NCBI GenBank assembly: GCA_035639875.1
Contig: DASQXE010000174.1
Coordinates: forward strand, 1-25,347
From: JAIBJP01 sp035639875
GTDB lineage: Bacteria; Actinomycetota; Thermoleophilia; Gaiellales; Gaiellaceae
Length of the DNA stretch: 25,347 bases
Direction: 5' to 3'
Position 1 is the stretch's first letter. Every line of letters begins with the position of its first letter. A program made the position numbers and the translations under genes. Under the pieces are notes generated by a model, which did no database searches, was not told the DNA's origin, and saw only the letters and a list, made by a program, of their open reading frames with translations. Below are positions 14,151 through 22,152 of this stretch, piece after piece.

Positions 14151-15073
14151 CGGTTCTTCGAGACGAGGACGATGACGTCCGACAGGGAGTCGAAGTTCAC
14201 AAGCGGCGTCACCTGGATGCGCTTGTAGAGGTCGACGTCCTGCTGGCCCACGGACTTGACCGTGCCGATCGGAATCCCACGCGGATAGAGCGATTCGAGT
14301 TTGCCGGTGCGCCAGCCAGCAGTGATGACGAGATCGCCCGTCTCCACGAAGGCGTCTTTGCCCACGCGATCGAGGATGAGCGCGGAGGAGTCGCTCGACC
14401 CGTGCCGGACGATGCCGGCGGCTCCGCTTTCGAGCACGGTGGCGGAGACCGCGCTCTGCTGGTCGGTCAGCAGAGTCACCTGCGCGCCGTTCGAGGTCAC
14501 CTCGGTGACGAGCCCGACTAGTCCGTCCGGTGTGACGACCGGATCGTTGCGGCGGACGCCGGCGGAGGTACCCGCGGCGATGAGGACCTCCTGGTTGTAC
14601 GCGCTCGGCGGTCGGCCGACGACGCGCGTGGCGACGCCGTTGAATCCTTGCGGGAACCTCGGGCCGTCGCGGAACTGGAGGTCCCTGCGGAGCTGCTCGT
14701 TGTCGCTGAGGGCCGTTTGCTCCTGCACGGCGCGCGAGCGGAGATCCTGGAGCTCCTTGCGGAGCTTCTTGTTCTCCTGTTTCGCACCCACCAGGTCTGC
14801 CACCCAGCCCCATGCGTCCCGGAAGGGGCGCGCGATTCGCTCGCCCGCGACCTCGAACGGCATCGCCACCGAAAGGCCGATGCGCTGAGCCGAATGGAGC
14901 GTGCCGTCGTCCGACTCTCGGAAGTAGACGGTGATCAGAGCGAGCGAGATGAGGACGAGGGTCAGGGCGACGAGGCGTGCGCGCAGCGCTCTGCTCGTGC
15001 GGGGCGAGAGCCCGTCCGGCCGCCGGAGACTCGCGTCCAGGACAGGAAGCCGTGCTGTGCGTTGCCGGGGCAC
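14147..15073 (-). CDS. mreC: Rod shape-determining protein MreC
   Basis: A 308-residue protein with a basic cytoplasmic N-terminus, one membrane helix (about 32-51: RLVALTLVLISLALITVYF), a coiled-coil (about 94-132, KQENKKLRKELQDLRSRAVQEQTALSDNEQLRRDL) and the two beta-barrel halves of the periplasmic-type domain (VGRPPSAYNQEVLIAAGTSAGVRRNDPVVTPDGLVG onward). MreC organises PBP2/RodA outside the membrane. GTG at 15073 is chosen; the upstream frame gives no better start. It follows mreB by 50 bases and overlaps mreD by four. Confidence 0.95.
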   Translation of the reverse strand: MPRQRTARLPVLDASLRRPDGLSPRTSRALRARLVALTLVLISLALITVYFRESDDGTLHSAQRIGLSVAMPFEVAGERIARPFRDAWGWVADLVGAKQENKKLRKELQDLRSRAVQEQTALSDNEQLRRDLQFRDGPRFPQGFNGVATRVVGRPPSAYNQEVLIAAGTSAGVRRNDPVVTPDGLVGLVTEVTSNGAQVTLLTDQQSAVSATVLESGAAGIVRHGSSDSSALILDRVGKDAFVETGDLVITAGWRTGKLESLYPRGIPIGTVKSVGQQDVDLYKRIQVTPLVNFDSLSDVIVLVSKNR

Positions 15074-15123
15074 GGGGGCCAGATTCTAGAGGCTTGGCCG
15101 GAAAGTGACGGTTTAGAGGGCGG

Positions 15124-16173
15124 CTAGCGGCGGCGGCCGTTTCGACTGCGCGCTTTCGCGGCGCGGTGGATGACCTCGAACTCCTCGAGGCTCTTCCCTG
15201 AGCCGACGGCGACGCAGGTGAGGGGCGACTCGGCAAGCTGGACGGGCATCTGCGTCTCCTCGCGGAGGCGCTCCTCGAGGCCGGTCAGGAGGGAGCCGCC
15301 CCCCGCGAGCACGATGCCGCGGTCCATGATGTCGGCCGCGAGCTCGGGCGGGGTCTTGTCCAGCGTCGATTTGATGGCGTCGAGGATCTGGCCGACGGGC
15401 TCGTCGAGCGCGCGCCGGACTTCCTCGGAGGTGATCACGATCGTCTTCGGCAGTCCGGTGAGCATGTCGCGGCCGCGCACCTCGGCCTGCACTTCCTCGC
15501 GGAGTTCCCAGGCTGAGCCGATCTCGAGCTTCAGCTCCTCAGCGGTCTGCTGGCCGATCAGCAGCTTGTACTCCTTCTTGATGTGGCTCATGATCGCCTC
15601 GTCCATCTCGTCGCCGCCGACGCGGATCGACTGGGAGACGACGATTCCGCCGAGCGAGATGACAGCGACCTCGGTCGTGCCGCCGCCGATGTCCACGATC
15701 ATGTTCCCCGTCGGCTCGGAGACGGGGAGGCCGGCCCCAATTGCAGCCGCCATCGGCTCCTCGATCAGGTAGGCCTGGCGGGCGCCGGCTGAGAGAGTCG
15801 CTTCTTCAACTGCCCGCTTTTCCACGCCGGTCACGCCGGAGGGGACGCAGACGACGACGCGCGGGTGGGCGAAGCGGTTGTGGTGCACCTTCTGGATGAA
15901 GTGGCGGAGCATCTGCTCGGTGACGTCGAAGTCGGCGATGACGCCGTCCTTGAGCGGCCGGATGGCGGAGATCGTTCCCGGGGTGCGGCCGAGCATGCGC
16001 TTCGCCTCGATCCCGACTGCGTGGACTTCGCCGGTGCGCTGATCGATGGCGACGACGGAGGGTTCCGAGAGAACGATTCCGCGCCCGCGGACGTAGACGA
16101 GTGTGTTCGCGGTGCCGAGGTCGACGGCCATCTCCCGTCCGCCGAACCCGCTGATCGAGTTCCAAAGACTCAC
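15124..16173 (-). CDS. mreB: Rod shape-determining protein MreB (bacterial actin)
   Basis: A 349-residue actin-fold ATPase. Visible motifs are phosphate 1 DLGTANTLVY (about 18-27), PSGVTGVEKRAV, IEEPMAAAIGAGLP, phosphate 2 DIGGGTTEVAVI and the adenosine motif GIVLAGGGSLLTGL. It polymerises under the membrane and guides elongation synthesis. The C-terminus is Arg/Lys-rich (HRAAKARSRNGRRR), a modest tail. Start GTG 16173-16171. The upstream gap to the RAYT gene (161 bases) holds a REP palindrome, and a promoter should lie there, but no clear -35/-10 pair is seen. Confidence 0.97.
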   Translation of the reverse strand: MSLWNSISGFGGREMAVDLGTANTLVYVRGRGIVLSEPSVVAIDQRTGEVHAVGIEAKRMLGRTPGTISAIRPLKDGVIADFDVTEQMLRHFIQKVHHNRFAHPRVVVCVPSGVTGVEKRAVEEATLSAGARQAYLIEEPMAAAIGAGLPVSEPTGNMIVDIGGGTTEVAVISLGGIVVSQSIRVGGDEMDEAIMSHIKKEYKLLIGQQTAEELKLEIGSAWELREEVQAEVRGRDMLTGLPKTIVITSEEVRRALDEPVGQILDAIKSTLDKTPPELAADIMDRGIVLAGGGSLLTGLEERLREETQMPVQLAESPLTCVAVGSGKSLEEFEVIHRAAKARSRNGRRR

Positions 16174-16226
16174 GAACGGCCCAGTCTAGAGCAGTAGCCC
16201 CACCAATTCTCGTCCATGCCACTTTC

Positions 16227-16256
16227 AGCCATGGCTGGGGTCAGACCCCAGCCATG
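16227..16256. repeat. REP-like palindrome, left copy
   Basis: The palindrome has 13-base arms (16230-16242 and 16244-16256) around a single A and core GGGGTCAGACCCC. Bases 16227-16251 recur at 16910-16934 with two compensating differences. It lies between mreB and the RAYT start. Confidence 0.85.
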
Positions 16257-16334
16257 TCACAAAAGGTCGGCGGTTTGACGTCAACATGTGCGCGAAATCG
16301 CCCCACCCCGTTATGAATCGCTTAGCCTGGGCGC

Positions 16335-16949
16335 ATGCCTCGACCCCCGCGGGAACTCAAGCCCGGTGGGATCTACCACGTAACCGCGCGCGGGAACCGA
16401 AAGCAGCGAATTTTTCTTGCCGACGACGACCGACGGTTCTTTCTTACGCTACTCGACAGGATCGCCGCACGACTGCGATGGATTTGCCACGCGTATTGTT
16501 TGATGGAAAACCATTACCACCTTGTCGTGGAAACGCCCGGCGCAGATCTTTCGACCGGCCTCCAGCTCCTCAACGGCCGGTACGCGCAGACGTTCAACGC
16601 CCGTTACTCCCTGACCGGGCATCTTTTCCAAGGTCGCTTTCATTCGGTCGTGGTTCGGACCGACGAACATCTCTTTGAACTCACGAGGTATCTCGCGTTG
16701 AATCCGGTTCGCGCTGGCTTGTGTGCGAGGCCCGAACAATGGCCGTGGAGCAGCTATCGGGCCGTCATAGGCGCCACACCCGAGCCTCCGTTTCTCAACG
16801 TCGACCGATTCCTCGAATTCTTCGGTGCGCACCCGGTCGTGCGGCGCGAGAGGTTGCACCGATTTGTTCACGATGCGCGCCCGATCCCCCTCGAGGACCT
16901 GGCTGCACGAGCCATGGCCGGGGTCAGACCCCGGACAGGGCCCCTTTAG
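16335..16949 (+). CDS. REP-associated tyrosine transposase (RAYT, Y1/HUH fold)
   Basis: A 204-residue protein of the IS200-like transposase superfamily, RAYT branch. It begins RPPRELKPGGIYHVTARGNR, has the HUH pair in LMENHYHLVVETP (H60, H62), then the typical NGRYAQTFNARY and GHLFQGRFHSVVV, and TRYLALNPVRAGL with the likely catalytic Tyr119. RAYTs cut and join REP palindromes as single strands and are usually domesticated single-copy genes. Length is normal, with all motifs present, so it looks intact. It is on the opposite strand to the surrounding operon. Its own 3' end encodes the right-hand REP palindrome (residues AMAGVRPRTGPL), and its stop overlaps the maf stop by four bases. Confidence 0.93.
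   Translation: MPRPPRELKPGGIYHVTARGNRKQRIFLADDDRRFFLTLLDRIAARLRWICHAYCLMENHYHLVVETPGADLSTGLQLLNGRYAQTFNARYSLTGHLFQGRFHSVVVRTDEHLFELTRYLALNPVRAGLCARPEQWPWSSYRAVIGATPEPPFLNVDRFLEFFGAHPVVRRERLHRFVHDARPIPLEDLAARAMAGVRPRTGPL
16910..16934. repeat. REP-like palindrome, right copy inside RAYT 3' end
   Basis: An 8-bp perfect inverted repeat CCGGGGTC-A-GACCCCGG (16918-16925, 16927-16934) within a 25-base direct repeat of the left copy. Two substitutions (T to C, A to G) preserve pairing, so the hairpin and not the primary sequence is kept. It lies in the last codons of the RAYT gene. Confidence 0.85.
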
Positions 16950-17539
16950 CCGAGGCCGTAGGTGCCGGGAAAGCGGTTGGACAGGAGCCGAACGAGGAGG
17001 GCGGCGGGGAGGCCGACGACGTTGAGGTAATCCCCTTCGATGCGCTCGACGAGCGCAGCGCCCAGCCCCTGGATCGCGTACCCGCCGGCGCGGCCCTCCC
17101 ACTCGCCCGAGTCGACATAGGCGCCGACGTCGCGCGGCGTCAGCACGCGGAAGCTGACGCGAGTGACGTCGTGTTCGACCTCCTCCCACGCGGGCGTCAC
17201 CAGGCAGAGTCCCGACACGACCTGATGGGTCTGCCCCGACAGCGCTTCCAGCGTCTCGGCGGCTTCCTCCGCCCCGCCCGGCTTGGCGTAGACGCGGCCG
17301 CCGAGGACGACTGCGGTATCGACCCCGAGCACTGGGCGGTCCCCGGCGCCCGCAGCAACCGACCTCGCCTTCCCGGCTGCATGCGATCGGACGAGCTCCG
17401 TGACCGTCAGTCCCGGCGGATCGGCCTCCTCGTAGCGCGGAGTCACGACCTCGAAGGGAATCCCGAGCTGTTCCAAGATCGCCCGCCGCTGCGGCGATGC
17501 CGAGGCGAGCAGGATCGGTGGTGCCGGCGCGCTAGACAA
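16946..17539 (-). CDS. maf: Maf family nucleoside triphosphate pyrophosphatase
   Basis: A 197-residue protein with the Maf signature ILLASASPQRRAILEQLGIPFEVV at the start, the catalytic-site VLGVDTAVVLGGRVYAKP (D74 region) and the GYAIQGLGAALVERIEGDYLNVVGLP ending. Maf proteins hydrolyse non-canonical or modified NTPs and dTTP/UTP. The TTG start at 17539 lies inside the rightward copy of a 22-base duplication; no ATG is available before the signature. It overlaps RAYT at its stop (16946-16949) and follows ndk by 14 bases. Confidence 0.92.
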   Translation of the reverse strand: MSSAPAPPILLASASPQRRAILEQLGIPFEVVTPRYEEADPPGLTVTELVRSHAAGKARSVAAGAGDRPVLGVDTAVVLGGRVYAKPGGAEEAAETLEALSGQTHQVVSGLCLVTPAWEEVEHDVTRVSFRVLTPRDVGAYVDSGEWEGRAGGYAIQGLGAALVERIEGDYLNVVGLPAALLVRLLSNRFPGTYGLG

Positions 17540-17572
17540 GCTCTGCGTCGGCGCTAGACAAGCTCTGCGTCG
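17529..17572. repeat. 22-base perfect tandem duplication at the ndk/maf junction
   Basis: Bases 17529-17550 and 17551-17572 are identical. Each copy holds, on the minus strand, the codons for AspAlaGluLeuVal and a TAG. The copy at 17551-17572 is the real ndk end; the other supplies the TTG that starts maf. Confidence 0.92.
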
Positions 17573-17970
17573 GAAAACCAGAGTGCGATCTCGCGTTCAG
17601 CCGAATCCGCGGAATCCGAACCGTGGACGAGGTTGTCCGGCATCGCGAGAGCGAGGTCACCGCGAACTGTCCCCGGCGCCGCATCCGCAGGGTTCGTCGC
17701 CCCGATGGTCGCGCGCACTACCGAGATCGCCGATTCCCCCTCTAACACCAACGCCAGAGTCGGCGCGGACGTGATGAACTCAACCAGCTCGCCGAAGAAC
17801 GGCTTCTCGCTGTGCTCCGCGTAGTGACGCTCGGCCAGATCGCGATCGACTTGGACGAGCTTCCCGGCGCCCATGACGAGCCCGCGCTGCTCGAAGCGCC
17901 GGAGGATCTCCCCCGCGAGCCCCCGCGCGAGGGCATCAGGCTTGATAAGGACAAGCGTGCGCTCCGCCAC
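17554..17970 (-). CDS. ndk: Nucleoside diphosphate kinase
   Basis: A 138-residue protein with RTLVLIKPDALARGLAGEIL at the start, HYAEHSEKPFF, and the active-site DNLVHGSDS with phospho-acceptor H116. It moves the gamma-phosphate from ATP to NDPs through the phosphohistidine. Normal length and complete. It lies 12 bases after the zinc-ribbon gene. The 3' end has been duplicated (see the 22-base repeat), but its own stop is intact. Confidence 0.97.
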   Translation of the reverse strand: MAERTLVLIKPDALARGLAGEILRRFEQRGLVMGAGKLVQVDRDLAERHYAEHSEKPFFGELVEFITSAPTLALVLEGESAISVVRATIGATNPADAAPGTVRGDLALAMPDNLVHGSDSADSAEREIALWFSDAELV

Positions 17971-17982
17971 CCGGCGGAAAAA

Positions 17983-18489
17983 CTAGAGGTTCTCGACCGC
18001 CCGCGGCGACTCGACCGGCGTCTCGCAGTACGGACAGATCTGCCAGAGCGGCTCGAGCGGCGCCTTGCAGCGACGGCAGGCCTCCTTCAGCTTCGTCGTG
18101 CAGACGGGACAAGCGAGGAAAGTTGCATCGACGACCGCGCGGCACACGGGGCAGCGTTCGGCAGTCCCCAGCGATTCCTCCATCGCCTTGATCTCGAGCT
18201 CGCGCTCGTGCACGTCTTCGAGGTATTCGGGCGGGCGGAAGAACATGTACAGAAGCGGCCCCAGGAAGGGCGGGAAGATACCGAGCGCCACCGCCATCGC
18301 GAGCAGCCACGGATCCTCGATCCGCCGCCGCGCGTCCTTGTAGACCCAGTACGCCGACGCCGCCCAAAAGATGACGAGGAAGAAGAGGAAGACGTTCCGG
18401 ATCGCCAGCCACGTCCCGGAGTGGAAGAAGTCCTTGAAGCCTCCAAAGAGATCGTCGTTCGAGCCGGTTGTCGTTTGAGCTACAAACAC
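17983..18489 (-). CDS. Membrane protein with C-terminal double zinc ribbon
   Basis: A 168-residue protein. Two membrane segments, about 29-49 (AIRNVFLFFLVIFWAASAYWV) and 62-84 (LLAMAVALGIFPPFLGPLLYMFF), are followed by a helix (about 90-110) and two zinc ribbons: C113/C116 with C127/C130 and C138/C141 with C152/C155. The ribbons should face the cytoplasm. The function is unknown; such proteins are common in Thermoleophilia and other actinobacteria. GTG 18489 is preceded by gagga four bases upstream. It sits between folC/the 37-residue gene and ndk. Confidence 0.85.
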   Translation of the reverse strand: MFVAQTTTGSNDDLFGGFKDFFHSGTWLAIRNVFLFFLVIFWAASAYWVYKDARRRIEDPWLLAMAVALGIFPPFLGPLLYMFFRPPEYLEDVHERELEIKAMEESLGTAERCPVCRAVVDATFLACPVCTTKLKEACRRCKAPLEPLWQICPYCETPVESPRAVENL

Positions 18490-18496
18490 GTCGTCC

Positions 18497-18610
18497 TCAT
18501 AGGAGGAGTTTTCCTACGAGCCACCCTGCGCCAAACGAGAGCGCCACGATCGCCGCGAGGACGATCGCGGCGAGCGCGAAGACGCTCAGGCGCTCGCCTA
18601 CGGTTGCCAT
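18497..18610 (-). CDS. 37-residue single-pass membrane protein
   Basis: ATG 18610-18608 overlaps the folC 3' end by 13 bases; the frame ends TAG 18499-18497, seven bases before the zinc-ribbon gene. The product has a short polar N-terminus (MATVGERL) then one long hydrophobic helix with small residues (SVFALAAIVLAAIVALSFGAGW) and KLLL. I do not recognise the family. Overlap with folC and tight packing suggest a translated small gene. Its neighbour is also a membrane protein, so the two may interact. Confidence 0.6.
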   Translation of the reverse strand: MATVGERLSVFALAAIVLAAIVALSFGAGWLVGKLLL

Positions 18611-19725
18611 GGTACGGCAGTCGCCGGTCGGAGCGCGACGAGATCCGCGAGCAGATAAAGCGAGCCGGTGACGAGGACTGCGCCCTCCTCCCCGGCGGCC
18701 TGACGGGCTCTCGCAACGGCCGCAGCGGGATCCGCAACGACATCGATCTCGCGGAAAAAACGGTCTGCGCGCGCCGCTAGGTCCCCGGCGGGCAGAGCCC
18801 GCTCGTTGCTCGACGACGTCGCGACGAGATGCTCTCCGAGAGCCGAGAGCGCGGCCAGCATCCCCTCGACGTCCTTGTCGCTCAGGATCGACGCGACCAC
18901 GACGTACTGTCGCGACGGAAGTCGAGCGAGAAGCCAACCGACACCCGCGAGGTTGTGCGCTCCGTCCCAGATCTCGAGCGGCTCCTCGCCCACGCGTTCG
19001 AGTCGGCCGCGGACGACGACCTCTTCGGTCGGCGGCGCGGCGACTTGCCGGCCGAGGAAGGACTCGCTCGCCGCGATCGCGAGCGCAAGATTGCTTCGTC
19101 CCGCCACCACCACGCTTTCGGCCCCCGCAGCCCTTGCCGCTTCTTCCCATTCAGGCTCGCCCAGGACGACGGTAGCGCCCGGCCGAACGACGGCGAGCTT
19201 CTCCCCGGCGATCGCCTCACGCGTGTCCCCCAGCACGTCGGTGTGCTCGAGCGCCACGTTCGTGAGGACGACCACGGGCGCCTCGAGGACATTCGTCGCG
19301 TCGTGCCTCCCGCCGAGGCCCGCCTCTACCACGGCGACATCCACGGGCGCGGCCGCGAACTCGGCCAGCGCCGCCGCCGTGAGAACCTCGAACTGCGTCG
19401 CGCCGATCTCTTCCGCCGCGGCGCGCACGCGGGCCAGAACGGCCTCGACGTCGGCCTCGCGGCCGCGCACGCGAATCCGCTCGCTCCACCCGATTACATG
19501 CGGTGAGGTATAGGCGCCGACGGCCAGGCCCGCGCCCGAGAGCAAAGCTTCCGCCAACCGAGTCGTGGTGGTCTTTCCGTTCGTGCCGACGACGTGAATG
19601 GAGCGATAGACGAGCTGCGGATCACCCAGCGCCTTCAGCAGCTCACGCATGCGGCCGAGACCGAACTCCTCCGGCCACGGCGTGGGCGACTCGAGCCAGG
19701 TGACGTGGTCAGCCCCCGAGGGCAT
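18598..19725 (-). CDS. folC: Folylpolyglutamate synthase / dihydrofolate synthase
   Basis: A 375-residue Mur-ligase-type enzyme with the P-loop HVVGTNGKTTTT (about 44-55), the YTSPHVIGWSERI substrate segment, VVEAGLGGRHDATNV, and the C-terminal EIWDGAHNLAG that aligns with the Mur-ligase hinge. It adds glutamate to folates (and/or to dihydropteroate). It is slightly short for the family (about 400-430). ATG 19725 overlaps the valS 3' end by 17 bases; the further upstream part of the frame is a valS shadow. valS-folC is a conserved pair. Confidence 0.94.
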   Translation of the reverse strand: MPSGADHVTWLESPTPWPEEFGLGRMRELLKALGDPQLVYRSIHVVGTNGKTTTTRLAEALLSGAGLAVGAYTSPHVIGWSERIRVRGREADVEAVLARVRAAAEEIGATQFEVLTAAALAEFAAAPVDVAVVEAGLGGRHDATNVLEAPVVVLTNVALEHTDVLGDTREAIAGEKLAVVRPGATVVLGEPEWEEAARAAGAESVVVAGRSNLALAIAASESFLGRQVAAPPTEEVVVRGRLERVGEEPLEIWDGAHNLAGVGWLLARLPSRQYVVVASILSDKDVEGMLAALSALGEHLVATSSSNERALPAGDLAARADRFFREIDVVADPAAAVARARQAAGEEGAVLVTGSLYLLADLVALRPATAVPWQP

Positions 19726-22123
19726 CGAGCTCGCGCCGGTAGCGGGCGAGCTTCTCGCGCTCACCCTCGACGACGTCCGGCGGCGCGTTCCGGACGAAGC
19801 GCTCGTTGCCGAGCATCCCCTCGGCCCGCGCGATCTCATTCCGCAGACGCTCGCGCTCGGCCTCCGCGTTTCCGTTCACCTGCACCCGCTCCGGGCGCAC
19901 CTTGGCCTCGAATATCCGCCGTTCGTCGCCCGCGAGCTCGACGAGCACGCCGCTGCGGAGGAAGATCGCGGCCGCGTCCTGAACTCGCTCGAGTGCGTCG
20001 GCGTCAGCGTCGAATCGCCGGTCCTCCGCGGGCCAGGAGGACACAATCAGACGGTCCTCGCGCGCTGGGAGATTGGTCCAGATCTCCTCCGTCACGTGCG
20101 GAAGAACTGGATGCAGGAGCCTGAGCAGCCGCTCGAGGGCGGCCAGCGCCGTCGCCCCGGCGTCGGCGTCCTGCTCGTACAGACGGGGCTTGATCGCCTC
20201 GGCGTACCAGTCGCAGAAGTCGTCGAACGTGAGGCGGTACAGCGTCTGAACCGCCCGTGCGAAGTCGAACTGCGCGAATGTCTCCTCCACCGTCGCCCTC
20301 GCTCGGTCGATCCGCGCGAGGATCCAGCGCTCCTCAATCGCCTGCGGGCGAGCCTCCACCTCCGTCGCGTCCGTCGCGGTGAGGAGCAGGCGCGAGACGT
20401 TCCAAAGCTTGTTGGCGAGCTTACGGCCTTCCTCGACGGCGCCGTACGAAAAGCGCACGTCCTGCGTCGAGGACATCTTGCAAAGGCCGTAGCGTGTCGC
20501 GTCCGCACCGTGGTCGCCGATGACGTCGAGCGGATCGATCCCAGTGCCGAGGCTCTTCGACATGCGTCGCCCGTCGGGCGCGAGCACCGTCGAATGGATG
20601 ATCACGTCCGTGAAGGGGATGTCGCCGATCATCTCGAGCCCGGAGAAGATCATGCGGTTCTCCCAGAGCCGGATGATCTCGCGCGCGGTCGTGTTGAGAT
20701 CGCCTGGATAGAAGCGGCGCAGATCGGGCGTGTCGTCCGGCCACCCCAGGGTGGCGAACGGCCAGAGCGCCGAGGAGAACCACGTGTCGAGCACATCCTC
20801 CTCGCGGCGAAGGTCAGTCGAGCCACACTCGGCGCACGCCTCGGGCTCCGTCTCCTCGACGGTGATGTGCCCGTCGGGGCAATGCCAAACCGGGATCTGG
20901 TGCCCCCACCAAAGCTGGCGGGAGATGTTCCAGTCGGGAGCGTTCTCGAGCGAATCGATCGCGAAGCGGTGCTGCGATTCGGGGTGGTACCGGACGCGTC
21001 GTGATCTCAGGGCTTCGAGCGCCGGCTTCTTCAGCTCCCCCATGGCACACCACCATTGGTCCGAGATCAGTGGCTCGATGCGGGACTCGCAGCGCTCGCA
21101 GAGGGCGATCGAGTGGCGATATGGCTCCACTTTCTCGAGCTGGCCGCGCTCACGCGCCCACTCGAGGATCCGCTCCCCGGCCTCCTCCTGCGTGAGCCCG
21201 GCGAGATCGCCTGCGTGCTCGTTCATGCGCCCGTCCGGCCCGACGACCATCGGCTCGGGGAGCCCGTGGCGCCGCCCGATCTCGAAGTCGAGGGGATCGT
21301 GGCCGGGAGTGACCTTGAGAGCGCCGGTGCCGAACTCGGGATCGACCGCGTCGTCCGCGACGACCGGGACTCGGTGTTCCACGTACGGCACGACAACCTC
21401 GCGCCCGACCGCGTCCTGGTAGCGCTTATCGCCCGGATGAACGGCGACGGCCACGTCGGCGAGGATCGTCGCGGGGCGGGCCGTGGCGATGGTCACGCCG
21501 CCCTCCCCGTCCGGAAACGGATACGTGACGTAGGCGAGCTGGTCGTCCCGCTCGACGTGGATGAGCTCGAGGTCCGAAAGAGAAGTCTCGTGGAACGGGC
21601 ACCAGTTGATGATCCGGTTCGCGCGGTAAATCCAGCCCTTGCGGTAGAGATGGACGAAGAAGCGCATGACCGCGCGCACGTAGTCGTCGTCCATCGTGAA
21701 GCGCTCCCGGCGATAGTCGAGAGATGCGCCCATGCGCCGGAACTGCGTCATGATCGTCCGCCCGTAGAGGCGGAGCCACTCCCAGACGCGCGCCTCGAAC
21801 GCCTCCCGGCCGAGGTCCTTCCTCGTCTTCCCCTCGCGCGCGAGATCCTTCTCGACCGCGTTCTGGGTCGAGATGCCGGCGTGGTCGTAGCCGGGCTGGA
21901 AGAGCGTGTTGTAGCCCTGCATCCGCCGCCAACGTACGAGCGCGTCGGCGAGCGCGAGCTGCAGCGCGTGTCCCATGTGCAGTTCGCCGGTGACGTTCGG
22001 CGGCGGGTGCGCGATGACGAAGGTCTCGCCGGGCGCGTCGGCGTGCGCTTCGTAGTGGCCCTCCTGTTCCCAGGTCGTCTGCCAGTGCTCCTCGACGCCC
22101 TCGGGGCGATACAGCGGCTCCAT
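19709..22123 (-). CDS. valS: Valyl-tRNA synthetase
   Basis: An 804-residue class I synthetase. It has PPPNVTGELHMGH (HIGH motif, about 41-52), the catalytic fold with an inserted editing domain (about 190-330, TIATARPATILADVAVAV), CERCESRIEPLISDQWW, WWGHQIPVWHC, and RMSKSLGTG (KMSKS motif, about 520). It ends with the anticodon-binding helical domain and the typical ValS coiled-coil arm (about 760-800, RNEIARAEGMLGNERFVRNAP...). It charges tRNA-Val. ATG 22123-22121. It lies 29 bases after the cyclase gene, so the signalling genes may be co-transcribed with it. Confidence 0.98.
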   Translation of the reverse strand: MEPLYRPEGVEEHWQTTWEQEGHYEAHADAPGETFVIAHPPPNVTGELHMGHALQLALADALVRWRRMQGYNTLFQPGYDHAGISTQNAVEKDLAREGKTRKDLGREAFEARVWEWLRLYGRTIMTQFRRMGASLDYRRERFTMDDDYVRAVMRFFVHLYRKGWIYRANRIINWCPFHETSLSDLELIHVERDDQLAYVTYPFPDGEGGVTIATARPATILADVAVAVHPGDKRYQDAVGREVVVPYVEHRVPVVADDAVDPEFGTGALKVTPGHDPLDFEIGRRHGLPEPMVVGPDGRMNEHAGDLAGLTQEEAGERILEWARERGQLEKVEPYRHSIALCERCESRIEPLISDQWWCAMGELKKPALEALRSRRVRYHPESQHRFAIDSLENAPDWNISRQLWWGHQIPVWHCPDGHITVEETEPEACAECGSTDLRREEDVLDTWFSSALWPFATLGWPDDTPDLRRFYPGDLNTTAREIIRLWENRMIFSGLEMIGDIPFTDVIIHSTVLAPDGRRMSKSLGTGIDPLDVIGDHGADATRYGLCKMSSTQDVRFSYGAVEEGRKLANKLWNVSRLLLTATDATEVEARPQAIEERWILARIDRARATVEETFAQFDFARAVQTLYRLTFDDFCDWYAEAIKPRLYEQDADAGATALAALERLLRLLHPVLPHVTEEIWTNLPAREDRLIVSSWPAEDRRFDADADALERVQDAAAIFLRSGVLVELAGDERRIFEAKVRPERVQVNGNAEAERERLRNEIARAEGMLGNERFVRNAPPDVVEGEREKLARYRRELDALGG

Positions 22124-22152
22124 GCTTCGATTCTAGGGAGCGGTGCGGGCCG

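Noticed and set aside
14151..15236. Possible fusion of mreD with an upstream Arg-rich region
   Set aside because: The upstream part is mreC/mreB read in another frame; mreD starts at ATG 14150 by ATGA overlap.
16275..16284. TTGACGTCAA palindrome before RAYT as a promoter -35
   Set aside because: TTGACG is a fair -35, but no -10 is found at a suitable distance; a 10-base palindrome alone is weak evidence.
16227..16934. CRISPR-like direct repeats
   Set aside because: Only two copies, 683 bases apart, each a palindrome linked to a RAYT; these are REP elements.
22124..22152. T-box leader before valS
   Set aside because: Only 29 bases separate valS from the cyclase, too short for a T-box, and no specifier or antiterminator is seen.
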